Shown: piece by piece, positions 52,911 through 61,534 of the stretch
Layout: the number at the start of each line of letters is the position of its first letter
Position numbering within the stretch: the first letter of the stretch is position 1
Assembly: GCA_944320955.1 (NCBI GenBank)
Contig: CALUJL010000006.1
Span: 1 to 64,000 of the forward strand
DNA length: 64,000 nt
From: an uncultured Bacteroidaceae bacterium
Lineage (GTDB): Bacteria; Bacteroidota; Bacteroidia; Bacteroidales; Bacteroidaceae
Direction: 5' to 3'
The notes under the pieces: generated by a model
What the model saw: the letters and a program-made list of their open reading frames with translations, nothing else
The model's database searches: none
What the model was told of the DNA's origin: nothing
Translations under genes and position numbers: made by a program

Positions 52911-53384
52911 TTATTTTTTAGGTTTAACGAATAATCGGATGAGCTTCTCCAGTTCGGTCTCTCCCTCCAGGTAGATGAGCGTGGCCGCCCCCTCCTCCAG
53001 CCGGCGGAAGAGCACAAAACGGTTAGGGCCCTGCCCCTTCCTGTCGCGGGGCGGGAGCTGGTAGTAGCCCGCCACGAGGGCTTTTCCCCTCTTCACCACC
53101 TCGCTGTTCACGGCCCCCTGCCCGTCGGCCAGGGCCGCGGCAGCCATCCGGTCGGCATCGTGCGGCGAGCCGTGCACCGTGATGCTGCGGAAGAGCGTCA
53201 GGTCGTAGGGCTTCAGCCGCTTGCCCCGCACGTCTACGGTCACGGCCTTCGGGTTCTTCTCGTAAGACCCGTCGAAGAGCGGCTCCACATGCAGCCCCTT
53301 TTGCGCCCACGCCGGGGCAGACAACAAGAAAGCAGCCGCGCACAGGGCCAGGATACGGACAAAACGAAACGGACTATTCTTCAT
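52911..53384 (-). CDS. Secreted DUF6108-like protein
   Basis: A 157-residue protein with a signal peptide (about 1-27, ending SAPAWAQ). The pattern KAVTVDVRGKRLKPYDLTLFRSITVHGSPHDADRM resembles DUF6108 proteins found beside ECF sigma factors in Bacteroides. I see no catalytic motif. It overlaps the preceding membrane-protein gene by 4 bases and lies 5 bases before the barrel gene. Confidence 0.6.
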   Translation of the reverse strand: MKNSPFRFVRILALCAAAFLLSAPAWAQKGLHVEPLFDGSYEKNPKAVTVDVRGKRLKPYDLTLFRSITVHGSPHDADRMAAAALADGQGAVNSEVVKRGKALVAGYYQLPPRDRKGQGPNRFVLFRRLEEGAATLIYLEGETELEKLIRLFVKPKK

Positions 53385-53932
53385 AACTTCTCGATTTCCT
53401 TGGTGAAACTTACGTCATTTGCCTCCCCTTCGGGGGAAGCGGCCTCGTCCAGACTGCCGAAGACTATGGCCAACTGCTCCTCGGGCGTAGGCGCCGGCTC
53501 AAACACGTTGTGCAAAGCCGCCCTCACCTGCTCCTCAAGCACGGACTCGCGGGTGTACTTCTCTCCGTGGATGCTGACGGAGAAATAGTCGCGCCCTTGC
53601 AGCCAGAGCCGGTAGCCCCCCGCCCCGCCGGCCAGGAGCAGCACCACTGCCGCCGCGGCGGCCACCCGCCGGAGCGGACGGCGCAGGGCTATGCGCCGGG
53701 GCTGCGGCGCGGCGGCGGGCTCATGCAGGCGGCGGCCCGTCAGGGCATAGGCCAGCACGGCGCGGTCGGCCTCGTAGGCTCCGCCGTCGGCCTGCGGCGA
53801 GAAGAGAAAGGCAGCCAGCTCCCGCTCTTCGGCACGGGTGGTCTCGCCGTCGTAGTAGCGGCGGAGCAGGCGGTGCGCGCGCTCCTCGGCAGCAGAAGCG
53901 GCAGGCTTGTGGGTGCGATCAGTGCTTTTCAT
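53381..53932 (-). CDS. Membrane protein, probable anti-sigma partner of the ECF factor
   Basis: A 183-residue protein with one membrane segment (VAAAAAVVLLLAGGAGGYRLWL, about 95-116). The N-terminus has ERAHRLLRRYYDGETTRAEERELAAFLF, a pattern common to Bacteroidetes anti-sigma-like proteins. The C-terminal outside part is acidic. The start at 53932 overlaps the sigma-factor stop codon by 14 bases, consistent with coupled translation. Confidence 0.65.
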   Translation of the reverse strand: MKSTDRTHKPAASAAEERAHRLLRRYYDGETTRAEERELAAFLFSPQADGGAYEADRAVLAYALTGRRLHEPAAAPQPRRIALRRPLRRVAAAAAVVLLLAGGAGGYRLWLQGRDYFSVSIHGEKYTRESVLEEQVRAALHNVFEPAPTPEEQLAIVFGSLDEAASPEGEANDVSFTKEIEKL

Positions 53933-54431
53933 CGTTCCATTCCTCATATAATTCGCGGATCAGCCGCCTGGCGCGCGAGAGATTCATGCGCACCGCCGCC
54001 GGCTGCATCCCCAGTCGTTCAGCAATTTCCGTAGCCGAAAGCTCTTCTTCCTCCCGCAGGCGCCAGACGGTGCGCTGCACCTCGGTCAGCCGGGCCTCCA
54101 CGCAGCGATCCACCCAGGCGTAGCGCTCACGCAGTTCCAGCTCCTCGTGGGGCGAGGGGGCAGGCTGCCCGTCGCGCTCGTCCTGCAGCTCCAGGGTGGC
54201 AGCCTTCCCGCGGCGGCGGAGCGCGTCGACGCAAAGGTTGCGCACCGTGGCCACCGCCAGCGCCGAGGCCTCCTCCCGGTCGCGGATTCCCCCGCGGCGG
54301 GGCCAGAGGCGGCAGAAGGCTTCCTGCACGACATCGTCGGCATCTTCCCGATTGTGCAGGAAGCGGAGCGTCATACGGCGCATGACCCGGCGCAAATCGC
54401 TGAAGGCGGACAAGAGGGGTTCTTCGCTCAT
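53919..54431 (-). CDS. RNA polymerase ECF-type sigma-70 factor
   Basis: A 170-residue ECF sigma factor. Region 2 reads LRRVMRRMTLRFLHNREDADDVVQEAFCRLWPRRGG. Region 4 reads RLTEVQRTVWRLREEEELSATEIAERLGMQPAAVRMNLSRARRLIRELY in part. The start at 54431 (MSEEPLL) fits; an in-frame TTG at 54503 would add an unlikely extension. It heads a four-gene minus-strand module with a membrane partner and two envelope proteins. Confidence 0.9.
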   Translation of the reverse strand: MSEEPLLSAFSDLRRVMRRMTLRFLHNREDADDVVQEAFCRLWPRRGGIRDREEASALAVATVRNLCVDALRRRGKAATLELQDERDGQPAPSPHEELELRERYAWVDRCVEARLTEVQRTVWRLREEEELSATEIAERLGMQPAAVRMNLSRARRLIRELYEEWNDEKH

Positions 54432-54554
54432 TCGTTGTTTCGTTCGTCTGTTCTCAGGCCCGGAAGAAGGGCTTTCTATCGGGTATAACGCAAAAAAGGG
54501 CAAAACGTAACAGCGATTTCGAAAAAAAATGCGGCCACCCCATGAAAACGGACG

Positions 54555-55325
54555 CTACTGCTTCTCCGTCAGGTGCCGCCAGAAACGCACGGGCATGTTC
54601 TGCCGGTGGAGGCGCGGATTGAGGCGTTCGCGGATGGCGATGCTCTTGAAATAAGTTTTCCACAGCTGCTGCCACTGCTCTTCGCCTTCGGCCGCCTGCC
54701 CCTTGCCCAGCCGTCCGGAGCGCAGGAGGGGCGTATCCTGGAGCACCACCTCGCGCACGGAGCGGAGATCGTAGTAGAACCCATAGCCGCGCCGCAGGTC
54801 GTAGATGAGCCAAGGCTGGTCGGAGAAGCGATCGGCAAAGTGGTCTACGGCCAGGGGCAGCACGTTGTATTCCGGCTCCACGGCGGCAAAGTACGTGCCG
54901 TCGGCCGCTTTCTGGAAGCGGAGGAACTGCTTCAGCCGCAGGACCTCGCGGCTCACCCGGCGGCAGAGCTGGGCAAAGCGCAGGACCACGGGGTCGCCGA
55001 AATCCGTCTCCACGGAGGCCGGCGCGTCTATCGCCTTGCGGATATAGCGGAAGAGGAGCAGGTCGCTCCCCGGAATAGCAGAAAACCACACCAGTTCCAG
55101 CCCCCGGAGCGCGGCGGGGGAGAGCTTCTTTTCCAGGGCGGCCCATACACGGCGGCTACGCTCCTCCTGAGTCGCGACGTGGAAGACGCGCCCGGCGAAG
55201 AGCGGGGGCGCGGCACCCTCGGGCAGCAGCTCGTCGGGAAACTGCTTCTGCACGTAGGCCTCGAAGACTGCGCTCAGCAGCCCCTCGAACGAAGCGTCGT
55301 AGAAAAACACATTATTCATCGGCAA
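54555..55325 (-). CDS. TIGR03915 family protein, partner of a radical SAM enzyme
   Basis: A 256-residue protein of the TIGR03915/DUF4130 family, described as putative DNA metabolism proteins that always accompany TIGR03916 radical SAM proteins. FFYDASFEGLLSAVFEAY opens the domain and LRFQKAADGTYFAAVEPEYNVLPLAVDHFADRFSDQPWLIYDLRR is its core, a uracil-DNA-glycosylase-like region. It overlaps the partner gene by 14 bases. A DNA-repair role is suggested by family association only. Confidence 0.85.
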   Translation of the reverse strand: MPMNNVFFYDASFEGLLSAVFEAYVQKQFPDELLPEGAAPPLFAGRVFHVATQEERSRRVWAALEKKLSPAALRGLELVWFSAIPGSDLLLFRYIRKAIDAPASVETDFGDPVVLRFAQLCRRVSREVLRLKQFLRFQKAADGTYFAAVEPEYNVLPLAVDHFADRFSDQPWLIYDLRRGYGFYYDLRSVREVVLQDTPLLRSGRLGKGQAAEGEEQWQQLWKTYFKSIAIRERLNPRLHRQNMPVRFWRHLTEKQ

Positions 55326-56577
55326 AGTCCAGCAAGAGTTGTCCCTCCCCCTTCTTCCTGCGGCGGGCGGGCAGGAAGAGGGCGCGGGCCGATTCGGGCG
55401 GGAGGGTGTCCACCGTGCGCACCGCCAGCTCGCGAAAGGCCAGGAAGTGCTGCGCCTTCTTCATCACCACGCCCATGCGGCGGAGCTGGCAGCTGTCGAC
55501 ACGGCCGAAGCGGCGCGCCGCCACGATGAGCCGGGCCGAGTGCACCCCGATGCCCGGCACGCGGAGGAGTTCCTCGTAGTCGGCACGGTTTACGTCGAGG
55601 GGGAAGAACTCCGGGTGGCGCAGTGCCCAGGAAAGTTTCGGGTCGAGCTCCAGGTCGAGCAGCGGATGCGCCTCGTCCACGATTTCGTCCACGCGGAAGC
55701 GGTAGAAACGCAGGAGCCAGTCGGCCTGGTAGAGGCGATTTTCGCGCACGAGGGGCGGCTGCTTGAGGCGGGGGAGGCGGTCGTCGTAGGTATTGACGGA
55801 GACGTATCCGGAGTAATACACGCGGCGCATCGTGGGCCGCGCGTAGAGGGCGGAGGAGAGGGAGAGGATGTCGCGGTCCGTCTCGGCCGTGGCACCGACT
55901 ATCATCTGCGTGCTCTGACCGGCCGGCACGAAGCGGGGCACGTGGCGCAGCCGGCGGCGGTCTTCCTGATTCTCCAGCACTCCCTGCCGGATGAAGCGCA
56001 TGGGCTGGAAGACGCTCTCCAGCGACTTCTCCGGAGCCAGGCGGCGGAGGCTCGCCTCGTTGGGGATTTCGACGTTGACGCTGAGGCGGTCGGCATAGAA
56101 CCCCGCGGCGCGCACCAGCTCGCGGCTCGCACCGGGGATGCTCTTCAGGTGGATGTATCCGTTGAAACCGTGCGCCTCCCTCAGGTCTTTCGCCACCCGC
56201 ACGAGGCGCTCCATGGTGTAGTCCGGACTGCGCACCACGCCGGAACTGAGGAAAAGGCCCTCGATATAGTTGCGGCGGTAGAACTCCATGGTCAGCTCCA
56301 CCAGCTCCCCCACGGAGAGCGTGGCGCGGCGCACATCGTTGGAGCGGCGGTTGATGCAGTAGGCACAGTCGTAGATGCAGTGGTTCGTCAGCATGATTTT
56401 CAGCAGCGAGATGCACCTCCCGTCTTCGGCAAAGCTGTGGCAGATGCCCACGCCGCCCACCGTGTTGCCCACTCCCTTGCCGCGGCCGGAACGCACCGTG
56501 CCGCTCGAGGAGCAGGAGACATCGTACTTGGCCGACTCCGCCAGTATCTTCAACTTTTCGAGCACTCCTTCTTTCAT
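55312..56577 (-). CDS. Putative DNA modification/repair radical SAM protein (TIGR03916)
   Basis: A 421-residue radical SAM enzyme. The cluster motif is CIYDCAYC (CxxxCxxC, about 70-77) in LLKIMLTNHCIYDCAYCINRRSNDVRR. GVGNTVGGVGICHSFAEDGRC precedes it, and a helix-hairpin-helix domain (VNRADYEELLRVPGIGVHSARLI) at about 335-360 suggests DNA or RNA contact. The start at 56577 (MKEGVLEKL) is chosen because upstream codons lie in the promoter and repeat array. Substrate unknown. Confidence 0.87.
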   Translation of the reverse strand: MKEGVLEKLKILAESAKYDVSCSSSGTVRSGRGKGVGNTVGGVGICHSFAEDGRCISLLKIMLTNHCIYDCAYCINRRSNDVRRATLSVGELVELTMEFYRRNYIEGLFLSSGVVRSPDYTMERLVRVAKDLREAHGFNGYIHLKSIPGASRELVRAAGFYADRLSVNVEIPNEASLRRLAPEKSLESVFQPMRFIRQGVLENQEDRRRLRHVPRFVPAGQSTQMIVGATAETDRDILSLSSALYARPTMRRVYYSGYVSVNTYDDRLPRLKQPPLVRENRLYQADWLLRFYRFRVDEIVDEAHPLLDLELDPKLSWALRHPEFFPLDVNRADYEELLRVPGIGVHSARLIVAARRFGRVDSCQLRRMGVVMKKAQHFLAFRELAVRTVDTLPPESARALFLPARRRKKGEGQLLLDFADE

Positions 56578-56612
56578 AAAAAGACCTTCCCTTTTCCCGT
56601 CGTTCCGGAAGG

Positions 56613-56620
56613 CAAAGATA
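56613..56620 (-). promoter_or_regulatory. -7 box of the radical SAM gene
   Basis: The minus strand reads TATCTTTG, an exact TAnnTTTG match, 35 bases before the start at 56577. Confidence 0.5.
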
Positions 56621-56641
56621 CGCCAAATGCGGCGAACAGAA

Positions 56642-56732
56642 GAAAAAGCGCTGCATCTTTTCCGGAAAAGCGCCGCACCTTTTTCCCGAAAGCCCTGCCA
56701 CTTTTCCCCCGAAGCGCCGCGCCTTTTCCCCA
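56642..56732. repeat. Array of short palindromic units (site 8, divergent radical SAM/cysS region)
   Basis: Four units in one polarity: GAAAAAGCGCTGCATCTTTT, GGAAAAGCGCCGCACCTTTT, GAAAGCCCTGCCACTTTTCC, GAAGCGCCGCGCCTTTTCCC. Spacing is 22-24 nt. It lies between the two divergent promoters. Confidence 0.65.
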
Positions 56733-56804
56733 AGATTCCCCCAACCCGCTTCCCCCTCCCCCGCCGCCCTCCGCCACACGGCGGCCAGAAAAGCGGCGGC
56801 GGCC

Positions 56805-56835
56805 TTGCATTTCCCGGGCGGTTTGCGTACTTTTG
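56805..56835 (+). promoter_or_regulatory. cysS promoter
   Basis: TTG (56805-56807), 20 bases, then TACTTTTG (56828-56835) match both Bacteroidetes promoter elements, 26 bases before the cysS ATG at 56862. Confidence 0.65.
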
Positions 56836-56861
56836 CCCGGAAATCGCAGAAACACTTTTCT

Positions 56862-58352
56862 ATGACACAGAAGCTCATCATCTACAATACCCTTAGCCGC
56901 AAGAAGGAGGAGTTCGTGCCCCTCCACGCGCCCCATGTGGGGATGTACGTCTGCGGCCCTACCGTCTACGGCGATCCGCACCTGGGCCACGCCCGCCCGG
57001 CCATCACCTTCGACATCCTCTACCGCTACCTTCGCCACATAGGCTACAGCGTGCGCTACGTGCGGAACATCACCGATGTGGGACATCTGGAGCACGATGC
57101 CGACGAAGGCGAGGACAAAATAGCAAAAAAAGCACGGCTCGAACAGCTGGAGCCCATGGAAGTCGTGCAGTACTACACGCTCCGCTACCACAAGGCCATG
57201 GAGATGCTCGGCGTACTGCCGCCCAGCATCGAGCCCCACGCCTCGGGACACATCATCGAGCAGGAAGCCTTCGTGCAAAAGATACTCGACGCGGGCTACG
57301 CCTACGTGAGCGAAGGCTCGGTTTACTTCGATGTAGCCCGGTACAGCCGCGACCATCACTACGGAATCCTCTCCGGGCGCAACGTAGAGGAGCTGCTCTC
57401 CACCACACGCGCCCTCGACGGACAGACAGAGAAGCGCAACCCGGCGGATTTCGCCTTGTGGAAAAAAGCATCGCCCGAGCACATCATGCACTGGCCCAGC
57501 CCGTGGAGCGAAGGTTTCCCCGGGTGGCACATGGAATGCTCTGCAATGGGCACGAAATACCTGGGCGAGGAATTCGACATCCACGGGGGCGGAATGGATC
57601 TCCTCTTCCCCCATCACGAATGCGAGATAGCGCAATCCGTGGCCGCGCTGGGACATCCGAGCGTCAAGTACTGGATGCACAACAATATGATTACCATCGA
57701 GGGCACGAAGATGGGCAAGAGTCTGGGAAACTTCATCACTTTGCCCGAATTCTTCAGTGGAAACCACCCGAAGTTGCAGCAGGCCTACAGCCCGATGACC
57801 ATCCGATTCTTCATCCTGCAGGCCCATTACCGCAGCACGGTGGACTTCAGCAACGAAGCGCTGCAGGCTTCCGAAAAAGGACTGCAGCGGCTGCAGGAAG
57901 CCGTGGAGAACATCGGGCGGATCAGCCCGGCAGCCGAGTCGACCCCGGAGGCAAAAAAAATAATAAGCGGGCTGCGCGCAAAATGCTACGAGGCCATGAA
58001 CGACGACCTCAACACCCCGATCGTAATCTCCCACCTGTTCGAGGCCGCGCGCCTGGTGAATTCCTGCCTGGGCACGGGAGGGGAGCAGCTCTCCGCTGCC
58101 GACCGCGACGAACTGGAGGCCACATGCCGCCTCTTCCTCTTCGACCTGCTGGGACTGACGCCGCCGCAATCGGCCTCGGGCGCAGGGCTGGAGAGCTACC
58201 GCCGCGCCGTGGACTTGCTGCTGGAGGTGCGCGCCGAGGCAAAAGCCAAGAAGGACTGGCCGACGGCCGACCGCATACGCCAGGAACTCACTGCACTGGG
58301 CTTCGAACTCAAGGACACGAAAGAAGGAACGGAATGGACCCTGAACAAATAA
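56862..58352 (+). CDS. cysS: Cysteinyl-tRNA synthetase
   Basis: A 496-residue class I synthetase. The zinc ligand region and HIGH variant are in [32 protein letters not shown], further zinc ligands in [10 protein letters not shown] and HHECEIAQS, and the KMSKS variant is [14 protein letters not shown]. The C-terminal anticodon-binding helices follow. The start at 56862 (MTQKLIIYN) fits the family; an upstream in-frame ATG overlaps the promoter. An A8 run near 57953 encodes Lys-Lys and is in frame. Confidence 0.96.
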   Translation: MTQKLIIYNTLSRKKEEFVPLHAPHVGMYVCGPTVYGDPHLGHARPAITFDILYRYLRHIGYSVRYVRNITDVGHLEHDADEGEDKIAKKARLEQLEPMEVVQYYTLRYHKAMEMLGVLPPSIEPHASGHIIEQEAFVQKILDAGYAYVSEGSVYFDVARYSRDHHYGILSGRNVEELLSTTRALDGQTEKRNPADFALWKKASPEHIMHWPSPWSEGFPGWHMECSAMGTKYLGEEFDIHGGGMDLLFPHHECEIAQSVAALGHPSVKYWMHNNMITIEGTKMGKSLGNFITLPEFFSGNHPKLQQAYSPMTIRFFILQAHYRSTVDFSNEALQASEKGLQRLQEAVENIGRISPAAESTPEAKKIISGLRAKCYEAMNDDLNTPIVISHLFEAARLVNSCLGTGGEQLSAADRDELEATCRLFLFDLLGLTPPQSASGAGLESYRRAVDLLLEVRAEAKAKKDWPTADRIRQELTALGFELKDTKEGTEWTLNK

Positions 58353-58359
58353 GCGCAGC

Positions 58360-58761
58360 ATGACTCCCCAGGAATTCTTCAAGAAAGACGTCTTTGCCAC
58401 GGCAGCGGGCATCGAAATCGTGGAGGCCGAGGCGGGCCGGGCCGTGGCCCGCATGGCGGTAGGCCCCGCCCATCTCAACGCGGGCGGCCGCACTCAGGGC
58501 GGCGCGCTCTTCACGCTGGCGGATTTGGCCATCGCCGTGGCCGCAAACATGCACGGCACGCTGGCTTTCTCCACTACCTCGAACATCAGTTTCCTGCGCG
58601 GTTCCGGCCCGGGGGAGACGCTGACGGCCGAAGCGCGCGAGCTCTATCTGCATCCGCGCATGGCCAACTACCAGTGCGACGTGCGCAACGAGCGGGGCGA
58701 GCTTGTGGCGCAGATGACGGCGCAGCTCTACCGCAAAGATACCCCCGTACCTCTGCAATAG
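58360..58761 (+). CDS. PaaI-family hotdog-fold thioesterase
   Basis: A 133-residue single hotdog domain. HLNAGGRTQGGALFTLADLAIAVAAN carries the active-site Asn/Gly/Asp pattern of PaaI-like acyl-CoA thioesterases. TTSNISFLRGSGPGETLTAEARELYLHPRMANYQCDVRNERGELVAQ completes the beta-sheet. It lies 7 bases after cysS and is probably cotranscribed. The physiological acyl-CoA is unknown. Confidence 0.9.
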   Translation: MTPQEFFKKDVFATAAGIEIVEAEAGRAVARMAVGPAHLNAGGRTQGGALFTLADLAIAVAANMHGTLAFSTTSNISFLRGSGPGETLTAEARELYLHPRMANYQCDVRNERGELVAQMTAQLYRKDTPVPLQ

Positions 58762-58807
58762 GGGAACTGCCGCAACAGCTTACCCCTGCTGCAGCGATGC
58801 AGACATA

Positions 58808-58849
58808 GAGACGCAAGACTTTGCTGTAAGAAGCAAGGCCTTGCGTCTC
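58808..58849. terminator. Hairpin terminator between thioesterase and AraC genes
   Basis: GAGACGCAAG (58808-58817) pairs with CTTGCGTCTC (58840-58849), with an inner TGCT/AGCA pairing, between convergent genes. Confidence 0.7.
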
Positions 58850-58871
58850 CGCATATTGCCCCGAAGGCTGC

Positions 58872-59738
58872 TCACTCGTGGGGAAAACTGTGGAAGGCGC
58901 GGTATTCGCGGGGAGTGATGCCGGTGCTTTTCTTAAACAGGCGGTTGAAATAAGAGGGATCGGTGAAGCCTAACTGAAAAGCGATTTCCTTTATCTCGAT
59001 ATGATCCGTGACCAGACGCGACTGGGCCCGCTCCATTTTCTTGCCGATGATGTACTGTAGCGGAGTGCAGCCCATCTCCTGGCGGAAAAGCCGGATGAAA
59101 TGGCTCTTGGACAGGCAGGTGAGGCGGGAAAGGTCGTCCGTGCCGGGGAAAAGGGAGGGATGGCTGCGCACGTAGCTCAGGGCCTTCTCGATGCGGCTGT
59201 CGCGCGTTCCCCACTTGGGCTTGGCCGTACGGAAAAAACGGGAGAGGAGGCAGAGGATGATGCCGCGCGACTCCATGCGGGCGAAGAGCTCCTGCCGGCG
59301 GGTGCGGAGCAGGTTTTGCTTCAGCGTGGGGGGATTGTCGTAGGACCGGGGGTCGGAAGCGGGCACTTCCATGCCGGGACAGAGATAATGGAGGCGCTCG
59401 ATGAGCTCGCGGTCGCCGGGCTGGGAGGGAACTTCGAGGGGGAGTTCCCAGTCTTCAAGCACGTTTTCCGCATTTTCGTCGTAGACATGGATATAGAAGT
59501 GCCTGAAGTCTCCACCGCAGGCATAGCCGTGGGGGACGAAAGCGGGGATGATATAGAGAAAACCGGGGCGCAGGCGGATCTTGCGGTCGGGATATTCTAT
59601 CTGGGCCTCGCCGCCAAGGACATAATAGATGCGGGAAAAGGGGGAACAGACGTTCTTGAAATTCCAATCGCCGTGCTGATTGGCCAGCCCAAGGTGGAGG
59701 ATGACGGGACGGAGCGTATCGGTCAGGTCGCTTTTCAT
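58872..59738 (-). CDS. AraC-family transcriptional regulator
   Basis: A 288-residue regulator. The N-terminal cupin-like sensor (about 10-100: FSRIYYVLGGEAQIEYPDRKIRLRPGFLYIIPAFVPHGY) is followed by a linker and two helix-turn-helix motifs (LSRLTCLSKSHFIRLFRQEMGCTPLQYI and IKEIAFQLGFTDPSYFNRLFKKSTGITPREYR). The effector may be a sugar, since this layout is common in carbohydrate control, but the local genes do not show the target. Transcribed away from the 60031 gene. Confidence 0.92.
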   Translation of the reverse strand: MKSDLTDTLRPVILHLGLANQHGDWNFKNVCSPFSRIYYVLGGEAQIEYPDRKIRLRPGFLYIIPAFVPHGYACGGDFRHFYIHVYDENAENVLEDWELPLEVPSQPGDRELIERLHYLCPGMEVPASDPRSYDNPPTLKQNLLRTRRQELFARMESRGIILCLLSRFFRTAKPKWGTRDSRIEKALSYVRSHPSLFPGTDDLSRLTCLSKSHFIRLFRQEMGCTPLQYIIGKKMERAQSRLVTDHIEIKEIAFQLGFTDPSYFNRLFKKSTGITPREYRAFHSFPHE

Positions 59739-59806
59739 AAGCTGAAAAAAAGATTAGTTAGGCTTTTTCCGCAGTAAAGATAAACATTTTCCCGCAGTCC
59801 AAAGCA

Positions 59807-59903
59807 TTTTCCGGAAAAATGCGCAAGGGGTTTCTGCAAAAAGCGGCAGCACTTTCGGCAAAAAGCGGCAGCGCTTTCCGGGATTCCCGCCTGCACTTTC
59901 GGC
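59807..59903. repeat. Array of short palindromic units (site 9, divergent AraC/60031 region)
   Basis: Four units, such as GGAAAAATGCGCAAGGGG, AAAAAGCGGCAGCACTTTCG and AAAAAGCGGCAGCGCTTTCC, at 20-25 nt spacing. It again lies between two divergent genes. Confidence 0.6.
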
Positions 59904-59941
59904 CCGAACCGGGCACAAAAGAGTTTTTTTAGGGAGCGGGA

Positions 59942-59973
59942 TTTTGACGGGAAGCGGGATTTCCGTACATTCG
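59942..59973 (+). promoter_or_regulatory. Promoter of the 60031 gene
   Basis: TTTTG (59942-59946), 19 bases, then TACATTCG (59966-59973), one mismatch from TAnnTTTG. The leader to 60031 is about 50 bases. Confidence 0.5.
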
Positions 59974-60030
59974 CGACGCAGGATCCCGCTGTCCGCTCCA
60001 CGGAATTTCTCACTTAAAATCTATATGTAT

Positions 60031-60507
60031 ATGAAAAAGTTCTTGATGTTACTCCTGGCCACTGCGCTGCTCTCACCTCTCGGGGCGGCTGCGGCCACCG
60101 AACTCACCGGCGAACAGCTGGCTTTCCGCTCGGCAGTAATGAACTTCCTGCGCTCGGAGGGCTTCGTGCCGAAGGTCGACACGCGCGACGAGTCCATCGA
60201 ATTCAAGAAAGAAGGGGAGCGGTACTGGATCTACGTAGAGGAGAGCAGTCCTTTCTACGTGACCCTGCAACGCGAGGGCTACTCCATCGAGGCGGACCAG
60301 GCTGCGAAGTCGAAGGAAATCGCCAACCGGGTGAACCGCACGAAGAAGGCCGCCAAGGTGTATGTCTCGGAGGCGAGCGTGACTTTCGTAGTGGAAATGT
60401 TTGCGCCCTCGGCAGAGAGCTTCGAGAAGGTCTTCTACCGGACAATGGAACAGGCGGATGCCGCCCACAACCAGTTTACCGAAGAATACAACAGCACCGA
60501 GGACTGA
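60031..60507 (+). CDS. Small secreted protein, unknown function
   Basis: A 158-residue protein with a signal peptide (MKKFLMLLLATALLSPLGAAAA). The mature part begins TELTGEQLAFRSAVMNFLRSEGFVPKVD and has two alpha/beta repeats with charged surfaces. RYWIYVEESSPFYVTLQREGY is a recognisable core, and I cannot name the family with certainty. The C-terminus is acidic. Start at 60031; an ATG at 60025 would add two residues. Confidence 0.65.
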   Translation: MKKFLMLLLATALLSPLGAAAATELTGEQLAFRSAVMNFLRSEGFVPKVDTRDESIEFKKEGERYWIYVEESSPFYVTLQREGYSIEADQAAKSKEIANRVNRTKKAAKVYVSEASVTFVVEMFAPSAESFEKVFYRTMEQADAAHNQFTEEYNSTED

Positions 60508-60551
60508 TCCGCACCTGAGGCAGGGCCTGCCCTGCCGTCCCCCCGGCATAA

Positions 60552-60598
60552 GGCGAGGGGCATGCGTCCTGCCCGGACACATGCCCCTCGCCCTTTTT
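60552..60598 (+). terminator. Rho-independent terminator
   Basis: GGCGAGGGGCATG (60552-60564) and CATGCCCCTCGCC (60580-60592) form a perfect 13-bp stem followed by CTTTTT. It ends the 60031 gene and may also serve the convergent proC on the other strand. Confidence 0.88.
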
Positions 60599-60647
60599 GC
60601 TTTTCCGCCTGCGCTTTCCTGCGGGAACGGCAGGGGAAAGGCGGATG

Positions 60648-61442
60648 TTACAGGCCGGCTTTCAGACCGCGGATTACGGAAGAGGTGAAGCCGGACATGG
60701 CCATCTCGTTCAGGCCCTTGATGGTGATGCCGCCGGGGGTGGTCACCTTGTCGATTTCCTGCTCGGGATTGCTGCCGTTGACGCGCAGGAGTTCGGTAGC
60801 GCCGCGCACGGTCTGGATAACGATCTCCTGGGCCTGGGAAGGATAGAAGCCCATTTCCACACCGCCCTCAATGCTGGCACGGATGTAACGCAGGGCATAG
60901 GCGATACCGCAGGAGGCCAAAGCCGTGGCGGCGCTCATGAGACGCTCGTCGATGACCATGGCTACTCCCAGTTCGCTGAAGAGATTGCGTACAAGTTCTG
61001 TCTGTTCCGGGCTGGCCTGCTGGGTGCAGATGAAAGTCATGCTGCTCCGCACGGAAACGGCCGTGTTGGGAATGACGCGGAAGAAGATGGGAAGTTTGCA
61101 CTCGTCGTTCTTCAGGAGGAAATTGCGCAACTGGTCGAGCGTGACGCCGGCAGCGGCAGAGATGAGGATCTGGCGGCGATAGTCGAGGGCGGACTTGATC
61201 TCCTGGATAATGGGCCCGATGAGCCAGGGCTTTACGGAGAGGAGCACGATGTCGGCCATGCGGACGGCCTCGCAGTTGTCCATCGTAAGAGTCCATTCGG
61301 GATTGGCTTCGTGCAAACGGTCGAGCACGGGTTGCTCGTTGGAGGTACAGATAATGTCGGTAGACTTAAACATTTCGCCCTGCGAGAGGCCGCGGGCGAT
61401 GGAGCCGCCAAGGTTTCCGGCTCCGATGATTGCTATCTTCAT
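60648..61442 (-). CDS. proC: Pyrroline-5-carboxylate reductase
   Basis: A 264-residue enzyme making proline from pyrroline-5-carboxylate with NAD(P)H. The nucleotide-binding KIAIIGAGNLGGSIARGL opens the protein, VLLSVKPWLIGPIIQEI lies in the Rossmann domain, and the C-terminal ALASCGIAYALRYI and VTTPGGITIKGLNEM form the catalytic helices. It is the last gene of the arg cluster, 92 bases after argD, sharing glutamate-family metabolism. Confidence 0.94.
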   Translation of the reverse strand: MKIAIIGAGNLGGSIARGLSQGEMFKSTDIICTSNEQPVLDRLHEANPEWTLTMDNCEAVRMADIVLLSVKPWLIGPIIQEIKSALDYRRQILISAAAGVTLDQLRNFLLKNDECKLPIFFRVIPNTAVSVRSSMTFICTQQASPEQTELVRNLFSELGVAMVIDERLMSAATALASCGIAYALRYIRASIEGGVEMGFYPSQAQEIVIQTVRGATELLRVNGSNPEQEIDKVTTPGGITIKGLNEMAMSGFTSSVIRGLKAGL

Positions 61443-61534
61443 AAGTTTTGTAAATAAGTTTAGAGAGACTCTCTTTCAGTTAAGTTTTATCTGATCTATA
61501 GATTCCTGTTTGTTCCCTTTTGTCTTCCCCCTCT

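Noticed and set aside
57953-57960. A8 run in cysS as a phase-variation tract
   Set aside because: It encodes Lys-Lys in an essential gene, is in frame and is short for an A tract.
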